From: a bacterium
GTDB lineage: Bacteria > Cyanobacteriota > Vampirovibrionia > Gastranaerophilales > Gastranaerophilaceae
Length of the DNA stretch: 6,480 bases
Assembly (NCBI GenBank): GCA_017995595.1
Contig: JAGOIO010000080.1
Span: forward strand, 1 to 6,480
Direction of reading: 5' to 3'
Every line of letters starts with the position of its first letter. Within the stretch, counting starts at the first letter, position 1. A program made the position numbers and the translations under genes. Below the pieces are notes generated by a model, which had not been told where the DNA came from, ran no database searches, and saw nothing but the letters and a program-made list of their open reading frames with translations. Of this stretch, positions 1 to 5,851 are shown in pieces.

Positions 1-2
1 CA

Positions 3-428
3 TATAACAAAATAAATAACATGTCATTTTATGATTATGCAAAGAATTATCTACAAATAGACGACTCAAAATCTGAAGAACTTGCTTACAAAAACGGACT
101 TTACTCAATATCAGATTTTCTGAAAAATAGCAACAAATATAAAATATACCAATCTGTAAATGACTACTATACAAGCCCCGAACAACTAATCTGGCTAAAA
201 AATATAACAGGGAAAAAATCAACCTATTTTAGCGAAGGTTCACATTTGGGATATATATACCGAAAAGAATTTATCGACCAACTAACAAAAGATATAACAA
301 CAAATTCTCCTATTGAAGAAATAAATACAAACCAAAAAGATACAAATAAAATTAAATTAATTAATTCTAATAAAGAGAATACAATTGAAGATAGTTCAAC
401 AGAAAAGAAAATAGAACTTAGGAATTAA
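3..428 (+). CDS. C-terminal part of a probable alpha/beta-hydrolase-like protein (5' end outside window)
   Basis: The frame is open from base 3 with no stop before the first ATG at 21, so this is most likely the tail of a longer gene and not a 135-residue protein. Numbered from that ATG, residues about 37-90 read like the end of an alpha/beta-hydrolase fold. The segment around VNDYYTSPEQL sits where the catalytic acid strand is expected, and FSEGSHLG resembles the G-G-H-L-G motif carrying the catalytic histidine. The nucleophile elbow (G-x-S-x-G) would lie upstream of the window, so catalysis cannot be checked. After about residue 95 the chain becomes a low-complexity Asn/Lys/Glu/Thr-rich tail, probably disordered. 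The gene is convergent with cobO. No substrate can be named. The family call rests on recalled motif similarity and is moderate; the open frame is directly seen. Confidence 0.5.
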   Translation, partial: YNKINNMSFYDYAKNYLQIDDSKSEELAYKNGLYSISDFLKNSNKYKIYQSVNDYYTSPEQLIWLKNITGKKSTYFSEGSHLGYIYRKEFIDQLTKDITTNSPIEEINTNQKDTNKIKLINSNKENTIEDSSTEKKIELRN

Positions 429-463
429 AGTTTAAACATAAAATATTATATAAAATTTTCAAG

Positions 464-492
464 AAAAAAGGCATATATTTACTATATATGCC
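464..492 (-). terminator. Intrinsic terminator of cobO
   Basis: A perfect 9-bp stem, GGCATATAT pairing with ATATATGCC around a 5-base loop (470-492), is followed on the minus strand by six T residues (464-469 as A on the plus strand). That is the stem-plus-U-tract form of a Rho-independent terminator for transcripts coming from cobO, about 90 bases after its stop. Read on the plus strand the stem is followed by AATAAAAC with no T run, so it is a poor terminator for the hydrolase gene. Confidence 0.75.
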
Positions 493-512
493 AATAAAAC
501 TAAAATATAAGG

Positions 513-566
513 GGTCATTCCATTGACCTAAACTATTCCTCTAATCTCTTGAGCAAAAATCTGCTC
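513..566. other. Two small inverted repeats in the hydrolase-cobO convergent spacer
   Basis: GGTCA (513-517) pairs with TGACC (524-528) around a 6-base loop, and GAGCA (551-555) pairs with TGCTC (562-566) around a 6-base loop. Neither is followed by a T tract on either strand. They lie between the cobO stop and its terminator, so a cobO transcript would carry three successive hairpins in its 3' untranslated region. Five-base stems are short enough to occur by chance. I see no coding sequence in this 153-base spacer. Confidence 0.3.
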
Positions 567-581
567 ATTTCCCAAAATCTC

Positions 582-1184
582 TTAATATTCAATACCTTGT
601 CTTGCCATAACACCCATATCAAAATAGTGCTTAATCGGTTTCATCTCAGTTACCAAGTGAGCGAGAGCCTTTAATTCAGGGTGTGCATATCTGCCAGTTA
701 AAACAATCTCCAAATTCTCAGGTTTGTGTAATAAAACATTTTTTACGTCAGAAACTTTTATCATATTCATAGCAACACAAATGTTGATTTCATCAAGAAT
801 AACTAGTTGATATTCACCACTGTTAATTGCTTTCTTCGCAAATTCCCAACCTTTTTTTGCTTCTTTAAAATCGTCCATACAAACATTATGAGAATAAACA
901 ACTCTGTCCATACCAAACTGTTCAACTTCCAAATTAGGTAAATACTTTGAAGCTGAAACAATTTCGCCATAAGAAGTCGCAGAATCACCTTTAGTAAATT
1001 GAATAACAAGAACCTTCCAACCATGACCTAAAGCTCTAAGTGCAAGCCCCAAAGCCGCAGTTGTCTTTCCTTTTCCATCACCGGTATAAATCTGTATATA
1101 ACCATGTTCTAACAACTTTCCTACCTCCAAAGATTCCTGTACTTTGCACATCTTCAGTTTAAAACATGACGTGCAAATTTTCAT
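582..1184 (-). CDS. cobO: Corrinoid (cob(I)alamin) adenosyltransferase, CobO/BtuR type
   Basis: This 200-residue cytoplasmic enzyme transfers the 5'-deoxyadenosyl group of ATP to Co(I) corrinoids, making adenosylcobalamin in de novo synthesis or salvage. The family is recognised by the P-loop GDGKGKTT at residues 35-42, the following AALGLALRALGHG helix, the LVILDEIN Walker-B-like strand (127-134), TGRYAHPEL (about 163-171) and the terminal HYFDMGVMARQGIEY stretch, all in the usual order. Length is normal. The ATG at 1184 is preceded in frame by TAA (1188-1190), so it is the longest possible ATG start; no Shine-Dalgarno is visible, and a second ATG lies at 1151. An unusual feature is the N-terminal cysteine cluster C4-x2-C7-x5-C13. 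No other cobalamin gene is in view, so whether it serves synthesis or salvage cannot be told. The gene is divergent from the HD-GYP regulator. Confidence 0.93.
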   Translation of the reverse strand: MKICTSCFKLKMCKVQESLEVGKLLEHGYIQIYTGDGKGKTTAALGLALRALGHGWKVLVIQFTKGDSATSYGEIVSASKYLPNLEVEQFGMDRVVYSHNVCMDDFKEAKKGWEFAKKAINSGEYQLVILDEINICVAMNMIKVSDVKNVLLHKPENLEIVLTGRYAHPELKALAHLVTEMKPIKHYFDMGVMARQGIEY

Positions 1185-1640
1185 CGGTTAAATGATGTAC
1201 GGGGTATCTAAAAACACTCCTAATGCATGTATCTAACGGCTTTCCCAAGCCAAAGACTACATTAAAATCATACCGCAAAACTCATTTAAAAACTTTGTTT
1301 TTTCTCTTACATGCCAAACTTTTTACATTATATTTTTTATTTAAAAGAGAATATCTTTTAGACATAGGCATTTAGGGGGAAAAAGTTCTACCTCTGAAAT
1401 TTTTACATTTATTTTAGTAAACTTTCTTAAAAAAGTATTGATTTAGGCAGTACGTATTAATTCAAGCTTTCATTAGAAAAAAAACCAAATGTAAAAAATT
1501 GTGTTTTGACACCATAAAACCAAAATTTCAAATGTTTATTTCTATTTGTAAATATTGTTATAAACAGGGAATATAAAATATTTTTTATAAAAATCAACCA
1601 TTTAAAGTGGAAAGAATATAGTGTATTTTTGTTAAGTTTG

Positions 1641-1649
1641 TGATAAAAT
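1641..1649 (+). promoter_or_regulatory. Candidate extended -10 promoter for the HD-GYP regulator
   Basis: TGATAAAAT has the TGn extension plus a 5/6 match to TATAAT. No good -35 stands 16-18 bases upstream, as can be tolerated for extended -10 promoters. Initiation about 7 bases downstream would fall near 1656, giving a leader of about 68 bases. It resembles TGATATAAT in front of the AAA+ gene on the other strand. In such AT-rich DNA, chance matches are common, so this is a candidate only. Confidence 0.4.
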
Positions 1650-1655
1650 ATTTAC

Positions 1656-1727
1656 ATGAAATTAAAGTTTTCAAGAGAAGTAGTCGTTAAGATAATAGAG
1701 TTTACTGTAAGAGGGTCTCTTAATTGA
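1656..1727 (+). CDS. Possible 23-codon leader ORF overlapping the HD-GYP start
   Basis: ATG at 1656 opens a 23-codon frame beginning MKLKFSREVV and ending in TGA at 1725-1727, which overlaps the TTG start of the regulator at 1724. The predicted peptide is basic and mixed hydrophobic, with no recognised domain. No ribosome-binding site precedes the ATG, but the candidate -10 at 1644-1649 would place the transcript start at or next to it, so it could be read as a leaderless ORF. The overlap would permit translational coupling. An ORF this short arises easily by chance. Confidence 0.22.
   Translation: MKLKFSREVVVKIIEFTVRGSLN
1708..1722 (+). promoter_or_regulatory. Ribosome-binding site of the HD-GYP gene inside a small inverted repeat
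   Basis: GAGGG at 1711-1715 stands 8 bases before the TTG at 1724 and is the main reason for choosing that start. It lies inside a perfect inverted repeat, TAAGAG (1708-1713), GGT, CTCTTA (1717-1722). If this formed in the mRNA it would mask most of the Shine-Dalgarno. A 3-base loop and 6 mostly A-U pairs make it weak, so any control would be modest. The repeat is seen; regulation is inference. Confidence 0.5.
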
Positions 1728-2833
1728 GCAAAAATTATATTGATTCAAATATTGCCAACGGATTAGAATGTATGTTGCTGGAAAAACAAGGACACCAGAA
1801 ACATACAATACTTGCGGTTGATGATGAAGATAACAATTTAGATTTATTAAAAAGAACTTTGCGTAAAAATTACAATATTCTTGCTGCTCATAATGGTACA
1901 GAAGCGTTAAAAATCGTTGAAGAATGTGGAGATGAGATTGCGGTAATAGTATCAGACCAAAAAATGCCAGGAATGGAAGGAACAGAACTTTTTAAAAAAG
2001 TTTCTAAAAAATATCCGGATATAATAAAAGTCCTTTTAACAGGGCATTCAAACGTAGATATCTTGGTAGATGCAATTAATGAATGTCATTTATTTCAGTA
2101 TTTATTAAAGCCTTTTGAGCCTGAACAATTATGCCTGATTGTTGACAACGGAATTAAAAAATATGAGTTATCTTCTTCTCGTTGTCAAATTTTAAAGGAT
2201 TTATCCGAATTATTTTATAAGACCATAAAATCAATAGCCTTTGCTCTTGATGCAAAAGATAAATATACACATGGTCATTCTCTTAGAGTAACAGTTTATT
2301 CTCTTGCTCTTGCAAAAGCTTTAGACTTACCTGACGATATTTTAGAAGAAATTGAAACAGCAGGTTTATTGCATGACATAGGGAAAATAGCAATTCCTGA
2401 AAAGATATTACTAAAACCCGGAAAACTAACACCAGAAGAATATGAAGTAATAAAAAAGCACCCGGAACTTGGTGAAAAAATAGTCGATAGTATTGATAAA
2501 TTAAAACTAATTTCAAATTGGTTAAAATGCCACCACGAAAGATACGATGGTAAAGGGTATCCTGCAGGTTTAAAAGGGGAAGAAATTCCTATTTCAGCAA
2601 GAATAATATCCATAGCTGATACATACGATGCAATGACCTCTGACAGAGCATACAGAGTAGCACTCAGCCATGAAACCGCTATTGAAGAAATTAAAAGATG
2701 TGCAGGAAGTCAATTTGACCCAAAACTTGCTGAACTCTTCGCAAATATTGATGACACGATAAAATTTATAAAAGAAAATCCTGATAAATACTATAAAGAA
2801 TACAGTTATCTAAATAAATTTATGAATGAATAA
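1724..2833 (+). CDS. Response regulator with REC and HD-GYP domains (predicted c-di-GMP phosphodiesterase)
   Basis: This is a 369-residue two-domain cytoplasmic regulator. The REC domain spans about residues 27-148, with the acidic pair D33-D34, phospho-acceptor D78 (VSDQKMPGMEG), T106 and K129 in YLLKPF. A short linker leads to an HD-GYP domain at about 165-345, with the HD dyad H217-D218 (GLLHDIGKIAIP), a further H246, and HHERYDGKGYP at 270-280, which carries the HD-GYP signature. HD-GYP proteins of this class hydrolyse cyclic-di-GMP, and all expected metal ligands appear present, so activity is likely. Translation starts at TTG, supported by GAGGG 8 bases upstream; the next in-frame ATG (1772) has no comparable site. 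The kinase partner is not in the window. The gene stands alone, divergent from cobO and convergent with the DUF2997 gene. The target process cannot be told from here. Confidence 0.93.
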   Translation: MSKNYIDSNIANGLECMLLEKQGHQKHTILAVDDEDNNLDLLKRTLRKNYNILAAHNGTEALKIVEECGDEIAVIVSDQKMPGMEGTELFKKVSKKYPDIIKVLLTGHSNVDILVDAINECHLFQYLLKPFEPEQLCLIVDNGIKKYELSSSRCQILKDLSELFYKTIKSIAFALDAKDKYTHGHSLRVTVYSLALAKALDLPDDILEEIETAGLLHDIGKIAIPEKILLKPGKLTPEEYEVIKKHPELGEKIVDSIDKLKLISNWLKCHHERYDGKGYPAGLKGEEIPISARIISIADTYDAMTSDRAYRVALSHETAIEEIKRCAGSQFDPKLAELFANIDDTIKFIKENPDKYYKEYSYLNKFMNE

Positions 2834-2844
2834 TGTCATTCATA
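2821..2844. terminator. Inverted repeat spanning both convergent stop codons, possible bidirectional terminator
   Basis: TATGAATGA (2821-2829) and TCATTCATA (2836-2844) form a perfect 9-bp stem with a 6-base loop. The stem and loop include the last codons and TAA of the HD-GYP gene (2831-2833) and the TGA of the opposing DUF2997 gene (2836-2838). The stem has only two G-C pairs. On the plus strand, T-rich sequence begins only after TAAA; on the minus strand no clean T tract follows. It could act as a weak bidirectional terminator or a 3'-end stabiliser, but the symmetry may be partly accidental. Confidence 0.35.
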
Positions 2845-3051
2845 TAAATTTTCGACTTTTTGAGAAGTTATATTTTGTTCGATTTCTTCATTTTCTGAAT
2901 ATTCTTTCGTTAAAACTTTCTCGGTAATTTTTGCATTAACCGCATCTGCAACAAGATTTGCATAGTCCACGCATTTCTTACCTTTTACGCCTTCTGTTTC
3001 GACTTTTATTTGCCCATTTGGGTATAATCTTATTTTCATTTTTTTTGTCAT
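2836..3051 (-). CDS. DUF2997 family small protein
   Basis: This 71-residue protein matches the recalled pattern of DUF2997: a short beta-rich start (KIRLYPNGQIKVETEGVKG, residues 6-24), a conserved-looking cysteine at 27, then a helical stretch (28-45) and a T-K-E-Y-S ending (48-52) with an acidic tail. No signal peptide or membrane segment is visible. It starts at ATG 9 bases after AAGGA (3061-3065); that Shine-Dalgarno merges with the stop codon of the DUF1257-like gene, leaving a 12-base gap and implying one transcript. DUF2997 proteins are known to me as neighbours of DUF1257 and Ycf46-type ATPases, with no established biochemical function. A role as accessory factor or small substrate of the ATPase is inference. 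It is the last gene of the operon. Confidence 0.75.
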   Translation of the reverse strand: MTKKMKIRLYPNGQIKVETEGVKGKKCVDYANLVADAVNAKITEKVLTKEYSENEEIEQNITSQKVENLYE

Positions 3052-3063
3052 ATAAAACTTTCC

Positions 3064-3564
3064 TTAATCAATATTTACGGTTATAACTATTGAATTATCT
3101 TCAAGTATTTCTTCATTTTCTATTTCCATATTTGAATTTTCTATTTTTTGTTTCAATCTTTTATAACTATCATCTTGAACATTAAGAGCATACTCCTCAT
3201 TTAACTCAGAATAAGTTTGCACGCAGTCTTTATTATTAGGTAAAGTAGCTTGCATTATAAAAGGCTCGCTAACATCACCTCTTTTAAACTCCAAGCCCAT
3301 AGAAGATAATTTGCAAACAACTCTTCTGTCAGTTTGTTCAATTCCTTCTGCACCATGCTCTTCCAAAGTTTTTACTAGCAAATCGACATCAACAAATGCC
3401 GTCTTATATTCTTTTTGTATAATATCAACAACATTTCGAGGAACAAAATGAGTATTTTTATTTACCGCATCTGTTACTTCAGGAGAAAATGCAACACCCA
3501 ACGTTACACCCAACATTGCTATATTAGCTAAACCTATAGGTAACATTTGAAAAATACATGACAT
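3064..3564 (-). CDS. DUF1257 (Ycf35-like) protein with N-terminal hydrophobic segment
   Basis: This 166-residue protein is divergent, but its second half fits the DUF1257/Ycf35 layout. DLLVKTLEEHG (61-71) corresponds to the opening helix, GLEFKRGDVSEPF (90-102) to the usual I-G-F-K/R strand, YSELNEEYAL (118-127) to the L-x-x-x-Y-A region, and EEILEDNSIVITV (151-163) to the E-x-L-E-D-G-S ending. What differs is the N-terminus: residues about 4-26 form an uncharged hydrophobic stretch (IFQMLPIGLANIAMLGVTLG and beyond) able to act as a membrane anchor or signal. I do not recall this in typical Ycf35 proteins. Start at ATG 3564 is supported by AAGGA (3573-3577) 8 bases upstream. It follows the AAA+ gene by 15 bases and precedes DUF2997 by 12. 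The family assignment is by recalled pattern; function unknown. Confidence 0.62.
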   Translation of the reverse strand: MSCIFQMLPIGLANIAMLGVTLGVAFSPEVTDAVNKNTHFVPRNVVDIIQKEYKTAFVDVDLLVKTLEEHGAEGIEQTDRRVVCKLSSMGLEFKRGDVSEPFIMQATLPNNKDCVQTYSELNEEYALNVQDDSYKRLKQKIENSNMEIENEEILEDNSIVITVNID

Positions 3565-3579
3565 AAAATTTTTCCTTAT

Positions 3580-5208
3580 CTAAAATTCTAAAGTTCTTCC
3601 GCCTCTTGACTGTGAAACATTTTTACTCTCACCATCACCAACATCTTTTGTTTTATAAGATTCCAAATCTTCTTTTTGTGTTGCACTAACAGCTCTTACA
3701 TTTGCCCAAGAACGCAAGCTTAATATTTGTTCTTTTTGCGTTGTAGAAAGTGGCACAGTATTTTTAATTGTTTTTTCAAAATCCTTAAATTCTAAAGGTC
3801 TTTGTTCAAAGAAAGCTTCGTACAAAGCTGAAATTATAACTTGCTCTATTTCTGCACCAACAAATCCTTCTGTCATCTTAGCTAATTTTGTACAAAGTTC
3901 TTTCGTTACCGGAACATTTTTTGATATTTCAGCATCTTTTAAATGCTTTTGTAAATGAACCTTAAAGATATCCGTTCTTTCTTTTATCGTCGGCAAATCT
4001 ACAAAGAATATTTCATCAAAACGACCCTTTCTTAAAAATTCAGGAGGTAAAGAACTTATATTATTTGCAGTTGCCATAACAAAAACAGGAGAAGTTTTTT
4101 CTTGTAACCAAGTCAAGAAAGTTCCAAAGATTCTTGAAGATACTCCACTATCATTTGATGAAGAAACTCCACTCAAACCTTTTTCTATTTCATCAATCCA
4201 CAAGACACAAGGAGAAACAGCTTCTGCTGTACTCAAAGCTCTTCTCATATTTTGTTCACTACTTCCGACCAAGCCACTAAAAATTTTACCAAAATCCAAT
4301 CTCAATAACGGCAACTTCCATATCGAACTCATAGCTTTTGCGGTCATACTTTTTCCACAACCGGGAACTCCTGTTACTAAAATTCCCTTTGGCGATGGAA
4401 TACAATATTTTTTTGCGGATTCTGACCAAGAATTATTCCTTTTTCTTAGCCAATTTTTTAAATTTTCCAACCCACCAACATCTTCAATATCTATATCACT
4501 TTTTACAAATTCTAAAATACCGGTTTTTCTGATAACCTGAACTTTTTCATTCAATATTGTATCCAAATCATCAATAGAAACTTTACCATCATTTACCATA
4601 GAAAGTGCAAATGCGTTTTCTGCTTCATATAAAGTCAATCCCAAGGCCGCTTTACAAAGCTTATCTTTATCATCTTCGGTTAAACCTTCACTTGAAACTT
4701 TTTTGTTTTGTAATAACATCAAGTTCAATTTTGCCTTTAAGTCTTCAAGCGTAGGCAACTCAAAATCAAGAATATACATATCTTTTTTCAAAGCATCAGG
4801 TATTACCAATTCCGGAGAAATAAATATGACATTTTTTCTTGCTGGACTTGTTTTTAACGGAGTTACCATATCCCTCAACTTTCTTATAATATTATAATCA
4901 GGAGGTCTATTACATAACCCGAAATTCACGTAAAAATCCAACATTATAAAAACTGCATTTTTCTCATTTTTTTGAATATAATCCAATGCTTTTTCGGGAT
5001 TAGAAGTATTTTCGACAATATTTCCTGTGTCTTCATTTACAAAACCTTTTGTTTGTGTCCAAGTGTATAACTCACGAGGAACTTTAACTTGCTTTGAATC
5101 TTGAATAGTTTTCTTTATTTCTTGCCTAACTCTGTCTTCCTCATAAGTCGGAATATAAATATATGGAAATCTTGCTCTTATTAAATAAGAAAATTTTTTG
5201 TTTTGCAT
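3580..5208 (-). CDS. ycf46: Ycf46-like AAA+ ATPase
   Basis: This 542-residue protein (from ATG 5208) is an AAA+ ATPase close in layout to Ycf46. The N-terminal domain begins FSYLIRARFPYIYIPTYEEDR (residues 6 on), the Ycf46-style opening, and runs to about 230. The ATPase module follows, with Walker A GVPGCGKS (280-287), Walker B VLWIDEIEK (335-343), sensor-1 ATANN (379-383), arginine-finger region LRKGRFDEIF (392-401) and GAEIEQ (451-456) in the sensor-2/lid part. All key residues are intact, so ATP hydrolysis and ring formation are expected. The last 20 or so residues are Gly/Ser-rich and end RGGRTLEF, possibly a flexible tail. A TTG 17 codons further upstream is possible, but it lies upstream of the extended -10 at 5246-5254 and has no ribosome-binding site. 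Cyanobacterial Ycf46 has been linked to stress and CO2 use, but its client is unknown. It lies between the radical SAM and DUF1257 genes. Confidence 0.88.
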   Translation of the reverse strand: MQNKKFSYLIRARFPYIYIPTYEEDRVRQEIKKTIQDSKQVKVPRELYTWTQTKGFVNEDTGNIVENTSNPEKALDYIQKNEKNAVFIMLDFYVNFGLCNRPPDYNIIRKLRDMVTPLKTSPARKNVIFISPELVIPDALKKDMYILDFELPTLEDLKAKLNLMLLQNKKVSSEGLTEDDKDKLCKAALGLTLYEAENAFALSMVNDGKVSIDDLDTILNEKVQVIRKTGILEFVKSDIDIEDVGGLENLKNWLRKRNNSWSESAKKYCIPSPKGILVTGVPGCGKSMTAKAMSSIWKLPLLRLDFGKIFSGLVGSSEQNMRRALSTAEAVSPCVLWIDEIEKGLSGVSSSNDSGVSSRIFGTFLTWLQEKTSPVFVMATANNISSLPPEFLRKGRFDEIFFVDLPTIKERTDIFKVHLQKHLKDAEISKNVPVTKELCTKLAKMTEGFVGAEIEQVIISALYEAFFEQRPLEFKDFEKTIKNTVPLSTTQKEQILSLRSWANVRAVSATQKEDLESYKTKDVGDGESKNVSQSRGGRTLEF

Positions 5209-5245
5209 ATAAACTCGTTTTCTTTCTACTTCTAAATATAAAAAT

Positions 5246-5254
5246 ATTATATCA
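5246..5254 (-). promoter_or_regulatory. Internal extended -10 promoter before the AAA+ gene
   Basis: On the minus strand the bases read TGATATAAT, a perfect TATAAT with the TGn extension. Any -35 is weak (at best 3 of 6 matches). Transcription would begin near 5239, about 30 bases before the ATG at 5208. It sits in the 61-base spacer after the radical SAM stop, the longest gap in this operon, so the AAA+, DUF1257 and DUF2997 genes may be expressed as a separate unit in addition to readthrough from upstream. Confidence 0.55.
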
Positions 5255-5269
5255 CGCAAAAAAAAGAAT

Positions 5270-5851
5270 TTATAAAAATGTATCTAAAATTTTATTGAAA
5301 TCACCCATTCCATTAACAAATACCGAACCGTCCTTATTAACTCTTACCTCGATTTTATTTTTATGTATCTTTAAATCATTTTCCGAATATCTGTCAGTCA
5401 AGAAAATATATCTTTTATTTTTTGACCCAACCCATGGTCTCGTTAAATCAAAAGAGGTTTTATCGAATTTTCCATCAATTAGCAAATCAGTATTTTCAAG
5501 TAGTTTATCAATAGATTTATCATTCTTAGCTTTTAAATTTTCATACAGATTTCCGCTAAAGGTCAAAACTGACAAACCAATATTTTTACACATTTGTGCA
5601 AGTTCACCAAGAGCTTCTGCCTGCTCAAAAGGTTCACCACCTAAAAAAGTAACACCTTCAATATCTTTTTGAGCCTTAATTTTATCAAAAATCTTTTCTA
5701 CGGTATATTTATCACCCTTATCTTTGTCCCAAGTTTCTGTTGCCCAACAACCTTCACAGTGAATTGAACACCCCTGAACCCAAAGACAAAAGCGTTTGCC
5801 AGGACCTTCAACTTCTGTTTGCTCAATAATTTTATAAACATTTATATTCAC
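5270..5851 (-). CDS. Small NrdG-like radical SAM protein (4Fe-4S single-cluster type)
   Basis: This 193-residue protein has the layout of the NrdG-type activase family. EGPGKRFCLWVQGCSIHCEGC (from residue 15) contains the cluster motif C28-x3-C32-x2-C35, followed by W36; FLGGEPF (about 69-75) is the SAM-binding GGE motif. Length fits a minimal radical SAM domain with no auxiliary-cluster extension. True NrdG activates anaerobic ribonucleotide reductase by making a glycyl radical, but no glycyl-radical enzyme is visible here. Similar single-cluster proteins occur, as I recall, beside Ycf46-type ATPases, so a dedicated role in this cassette is more likely; that is inference. Start is GTG at 5851, whose first base is the last base of the upstream TAG stop, so translation is probably coupled. 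AAGGA lies about 13 bases upstream, rather far. Extra cysteines at 22 and 88 are of unknown meaning. Confidence 0.82.
   Translation of the reverse strand: MNINVYKIIEQTEVEGPGKRFCLWVQGCSIHCEGCWATETWDKDKGDKYTVEKIFDKIKAQKDIEGVTFLGGEPFEQAEALGELAQMCKNIGLSVLTFSGNLYENLKAKNDKSIDKLLENTDLLIDGKFDKTSFDLTRPWVGSKNKRYIFLTDRYSENDLKIHKNKIEVRVNKDGSVFVNGMGDFNKILDTFL

Larger units (their letters stand above)
1185..1723. promoter_or_regulatory. Divergent intergenic region of cobO and the HD-GYP gene (no long ORF)
   Basis: No convincing protein gene or tRNA is visible in these 539 very AT-rich bases. On the minus strand a TATAAT at 1332-1327 could be a cobO -10 box, although no good -35 stands at 16-18 bases; it would give a leader of about 135 bases. 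That leader contains a GGCTT/AAGCC hairpin (1238-1251) and a direct repeat of GTATCTAA on the plus strand (1204-1211 and 1229-1236). I looked for the adenosylcobalamin riboswitch core and B12 box and did not find them. Toward the regulator the plus strand holds TTGACA (1506-1511) with only a weak TCAAAT partner, TGTTATAAA (1556-1564), an AT-only inverted repeat (1572-1589) and TGATAAAAT (1641-1649). Confidence 0.5.

Noticed and set aside
1201..1260. tRNA or known riboswitch around the GGCTT/AAGCC hairpin
   Set aside because: No T-loop GTTCGA-like sequence or cloverleaf, and no match to the conserved cores of cobalamin, preQ1, TPP or c-di-GMP riboswitches that I could recognise by eye.
1311..1361. 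16-codon plus-strand ORF starting ATGCCAAAC
   Set aside because: Very short, no ribosome-binding site, no domain, in AT-rich spacer.
1282..1371. 29-codon minus-strand ORF with a basic product upstream of cobO
   Set aside because: No ribosome-binding site at a suitable distance, no recognisable motif, and Lys/Asn codons reflect AT-rich non-coding sequence; length is within chance expectation.
1506..1533. TTGACA as the main promoter of the HD-GYP gene
   Set aside because: The -35 box is perfect, but the best -10 at 16 bases is TCAAAT (4/6) and the leader would be about 180 bases; the closer extended -10 is preferred, without excluding this one.
1572..1589. TATAAAA/TTTTATA inverted repeat as a terminator or operator
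   Set aside because: Composed only of A and T in an AT-rich spacer, so expected by chance and thermally weak.
2296..2613. 105-codon minus-strand frame inside the HD-GYP gene
   Set aside because: Lies antisense to the conserved HD-GYP domain and shows no domain or start signal of its own.
5163..5672. 169-codon plus-strand open frame opposite the radical SAM gene
   Set aside because: It is antisense to a clearly recognisable radical SAM protein and has a low-complexity Leu/Ser/Phe product typical of a shadow frame.
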